Positions 7,001 to 7,624 of a stretch of 7,624 bases of DNA are shown piece after piece. The notes below the pieces were generated by a model. That model did not search any database. It saw nothing but the letters and a program-made list of their open reading frames with translations, and was not told the DNA's origin. Within the stretch, counting starts at the first letter, position 1. Every line of letters starts with the position of its first letter. The translations under genes were made by a program, and so were the position numbers. Origin of the DNA: an uncultured Rhodospirillales bacterium (GTDB taxonomy: Bacteria; Pseudomonadota; Alphaproteobacteria; Acetobacterales; Acetobacteraceae); the NCBI GenBank assembly GCA_903844785.1, contig CAIMVB010000020.1, forward strand, positions 1 to 7,624. The letters are read 5' to 3'.

Positions 7001-7015
7001 GTAGGACTATCGTAG
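7001..7015 (+). repeat. 15-bp motif, copy 1 (GTAGGA-N5-GTAG)
   Basis: GTAGGACTATCGTAG is two GTAG units 11 bp apart. It matches the copy at 7283-7297 at 13 of 15 positions. About one helical turn between half-sites suggests a protein binding on one face of DNA. An integrase arm-type site or a regulator site is possible. Confidence 0.5.
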
Positions 7016-7101
7016 CTCAATTTTCGATCATGCTCAGCGCCGCTGACCATTCGGATAAACAACAACAACCATTTCAAAACCGCGCCTTTGGCCGCTAGGC
7101 T

Positions 7102-7167
7102 GAAGTTAATAAAAAACTTCTGAAGCCTTGTTTTTTCGGGGATTCTCCCAGAAAGCACCGCCCGAAA
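7102..7167. repeat. Consecutive inverted repeats
   Basis: GAAGTT (7102-7107) pairs with AACTTC (7115-7120) around a 7-nt loop. TTTCGGG (7134-7140) pairs with CCCGAAA (7161-7167) around a 20-nt loop, which itself contains TTCT-CCC-AGAA (7143-7153). TGAAG is also directly repeated at 7101 and 7121. They could be hairpins in a transcript or protein-binding dyads. None is a clear terminator. Confidence 0.35.
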
Positions 7168-7282
7168 CATCGCCCCCAACCACCCCCTGCGCTTGCCCTA
7201 TTTTAAGCTGCTTTTTGCAGGGTCATTTCAGAATGAGCGTTTTGCGATTGCCAGCAAAAATCCTTTTTCTCCGCTGCAATGA

Positions 7283-7297
7283 GTAGGAATAGCGTAG
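7283..7297 (+). repeat. 15-bp motif, copy 2 (GTAGGA-N5-GTAG)
   Basis: GTAGGAATAGCGTAG continues into GA, so here both half-sites are full GTAGGA hexamers (7283-7288 and 7294-7299), 11 bp apart. It is a direct repeat of the motif 282 bp earlier. GCGTAGGA also recurs at 6851-6858. Confidence 0.5.
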
Positions 7298-7337
7298 GAA
7301 AAATAGAAATCCGGCTGGATAAATTCCTTTTAAATCA

Positions 7338-7361
7338 TTGAATCAAATTGAAATCCAATTT
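7338..7361. promoter_or_regulatory. Overlapping AT-rich dyads, possible operator
   Basis: TTGA-A-TCAA (7338-7346) overlaps AAATTG-N5-CAATTT (7345-7361). They lie about 130-150 bp before the DUF4214-like start, where an operator or upstream promoter element could be. No clear -35/-10 pair was identified with them. Role unknown. Confidence 0.3.
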
Positions 7362-7451
7362 CCGCGGAGTCTCAGAGTTACTGAACAACGCGATATTCAG
7401 ATCCTCAGTGCGCCTATTCAAAAATCAGGGCTGCGACAGAGGGCTGGAAGG

Positions 7452-7470
7452 AGGGTTGGCACCGAACCCT
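7452..7470 (+). promoter_or_regulatory. Leader hairpin next to an SD-like sequence
   Basis: AGGGTT (7452-7457) and AACCCT (7465-7470) form a 6-bp stem with a 7-nt loop. The stem overlaps a strong SD-like AAGGAGG (7448-7454) that has no usable start codon at the right distance. It ends directly before the GAGGGAG (7471-7477) that serves ATG 7488. Translational control is possible but unproven. Confidence 0.35.
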
Positions 7471-7487
7471 GAGGGAGATACCCGCTT

Positions 7488-7624
7488 ATGACCGCTACTT
7501 CTGATCTGATTCAAAAAATCTACATTGGCTATTTCGGCCGCGCCGGTGACCCTGCGGGGTTGAATTACTGGGTTGAGCGGTCTGCGGGTGGCATGAGTGA
7601 CGCGGACATTGCCCAAAGCTTCTC
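7488..7624 (+). CDS. DUF4214-like domain protein, 5' part only
   Basis: The first 45 codons of a protein cut by the window end. The start MTATSDLIQKIYIGYFGRAG continues DPAGLNYWVE, which matches the hallmark of DUF4214 repeats (YxxYFGRxxDPAGLxYW). These repeats are found in secreted or surface-associated proteobacterial proteins, often with RTX or S-layer-like regions. ATG 7488 is chosen because GAGGGAG lies 10 nt upstream and an in-frame TGA at 7470-7472 excludes an earlier start. No signal peptide is visible, as expected for proteins exported by type I systems through a C-terminal signal, but the C-terminus is not available. The exact function is unknown. Whether it belongs to the mobile element or to the chromosome is not resolved. 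Confidence 0.75.
   Translation, partial: MTATSDLIQKIYIGYFGRAGDPAGLNYWVERSAGGMSDADIAQSF

Larger units (their letters stand above)
5167..7487. mobile_element. Left part of a probable integrated element at tRNA-Met
   Basis: The support is a complete tyrosine recombinase gene next to a tRNA gene, a clear drop in GC content after the operon (35 G+C in the 120 bases 6841-6960, about 29%), and clusters of short repeats flanking the integrase gene. The left limit is set at the tRNA end. The right limit is arbitrary: no att repeat was found, and the element may continue past the window or be a decayed remnant. No other mobility, conjugation or phage genes are visible. Confidence 0.45.
6796..7487. other. 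AT-rich non-coding region upstream of integrase
   Basis: No gene is convincing here. A 96-codon minus-strand frame (6889-7179) and a 17-codon plus-strand frame (start 7233) have no recognisable content. About 6870-6950 is dominated by A/T runs. The region holds a candidate integrase promoter, a near-identical 15-bp motif at 7001 and 7283, a related GCGTA-N7-TACGC dyad at 6851-6867, nested inverted repeats at 7102-7167, and dyads before the next gene. It resembles a regulatory/attachment region of a mobile element, but that is inference. Confidence 0.5.

Noticed and set aside
7011..7019. CGTAGCTCA identical to tRNA-Met bases 5095-5103
   Set aside because: Nine bases in the D-arm side of the tRNA, not the usual integration side. 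Such short matches occur by chance, and the GTAG part is already explained by the local 15-bp repeat.
7038..7049. CGCCGCTGACCA resembling the tRNA 3' end CGCCGCTACCA (possible att repeat)
   Set aside because: It differs by an inserted base and the similarity does not extend into the T-stem; a real att copy should be longer and continuous.
6889..7179. 96-codon minus-strand frame in the AT-rich region
   Set aside because: No recognisable domain or supported start. Its C-terminal part is a product of A/T runs and it covers the repeat motifs, so it is probably spurious.
7456..7491. 11-codon TTG leader ORF whose TGA overlaps the ATG of the DUF4214-like gene
   Set aside because: The AAGGAGG is only 1 nt from the TTG, too close for initiation, and no better start exists in that frame.
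7425..7616. 63-codon minus-strand frame
   Set aside because: It is antisense to the DUF4214-like gene start and its leader and has no supporting features.

Overview
The window looks like chromosome of a high-GC alphaproteobacterium. Rhodospirillales/Acetobacteraceae is my guess, based on the gene order, the GC-rich codon use and the tRNA style; no 16S or other taxonomic marker is present. It falls into three zones.

Zone 1 (about 1-5073, plus strand) is a tightly packed six-gene operon for sulfur and iron-sulfur metabolism: an IscR-type Rrf2 regulator with its [2Fe-2S] ligands, two consecutive but different cysteine desulfurases (362 and 395 aa), an adrenodoxin-type [2Fe-2S] ferredoxin, a TenA/thiaminase II family protein and the tRNA 2-thiouridylase MnmA. 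Apart from 54 nt between the two desulfurases, the gaps are only 2-7 nt. No scaffold or carrier gene (iscU, iscA, hscBA, sufBCD) lies among them. The locus therefore reads as a sulfur-mobilising and sulfur-delivering unit (cysteine to persulfide to tRNA s2U, with a thiamine-salvage gene added), regulated by an Fe-S sensor, rather than as a complete ISC operon. A perfect 18-bp palindrome sits one base before the iscR start codon.

Zone 2 (5048-5166) is an elongator tRNA-Met(CAT) gene 16 nt after mnmA. It has its own candidate promoter, whose -35 is inside mnmA and whose -10 overlaps the mnmA stop codon.

Zone 3 (5167-7624) has a different, more AT-rich character and looks like the edge of an integrated element. 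It holds about 440 bp of non-coding DNA with a period-8 repeat/hairpin, then a minus-strand tyrosine recombinase of the P4-like, Arm-DNA-binding type with all catalytic residues. After that come about 690 bp of partly very AT-rich non-coding DNA with a repeated 15-bp motif and several inverted repeats. The window ends in the first 45 codons of a DUF4214-like protein. The far boundary of the element is not in the window, so it is undecided whether the DUF4214-like gene is cargo or chromosomal.

No CRISPR array, defence system or complete novel system is visible. The most noteworthy items are the scaffold-less double-desulfurase operon, the iscR-proximal palindrome and the repeat motifs on both sides of the integrase gene.
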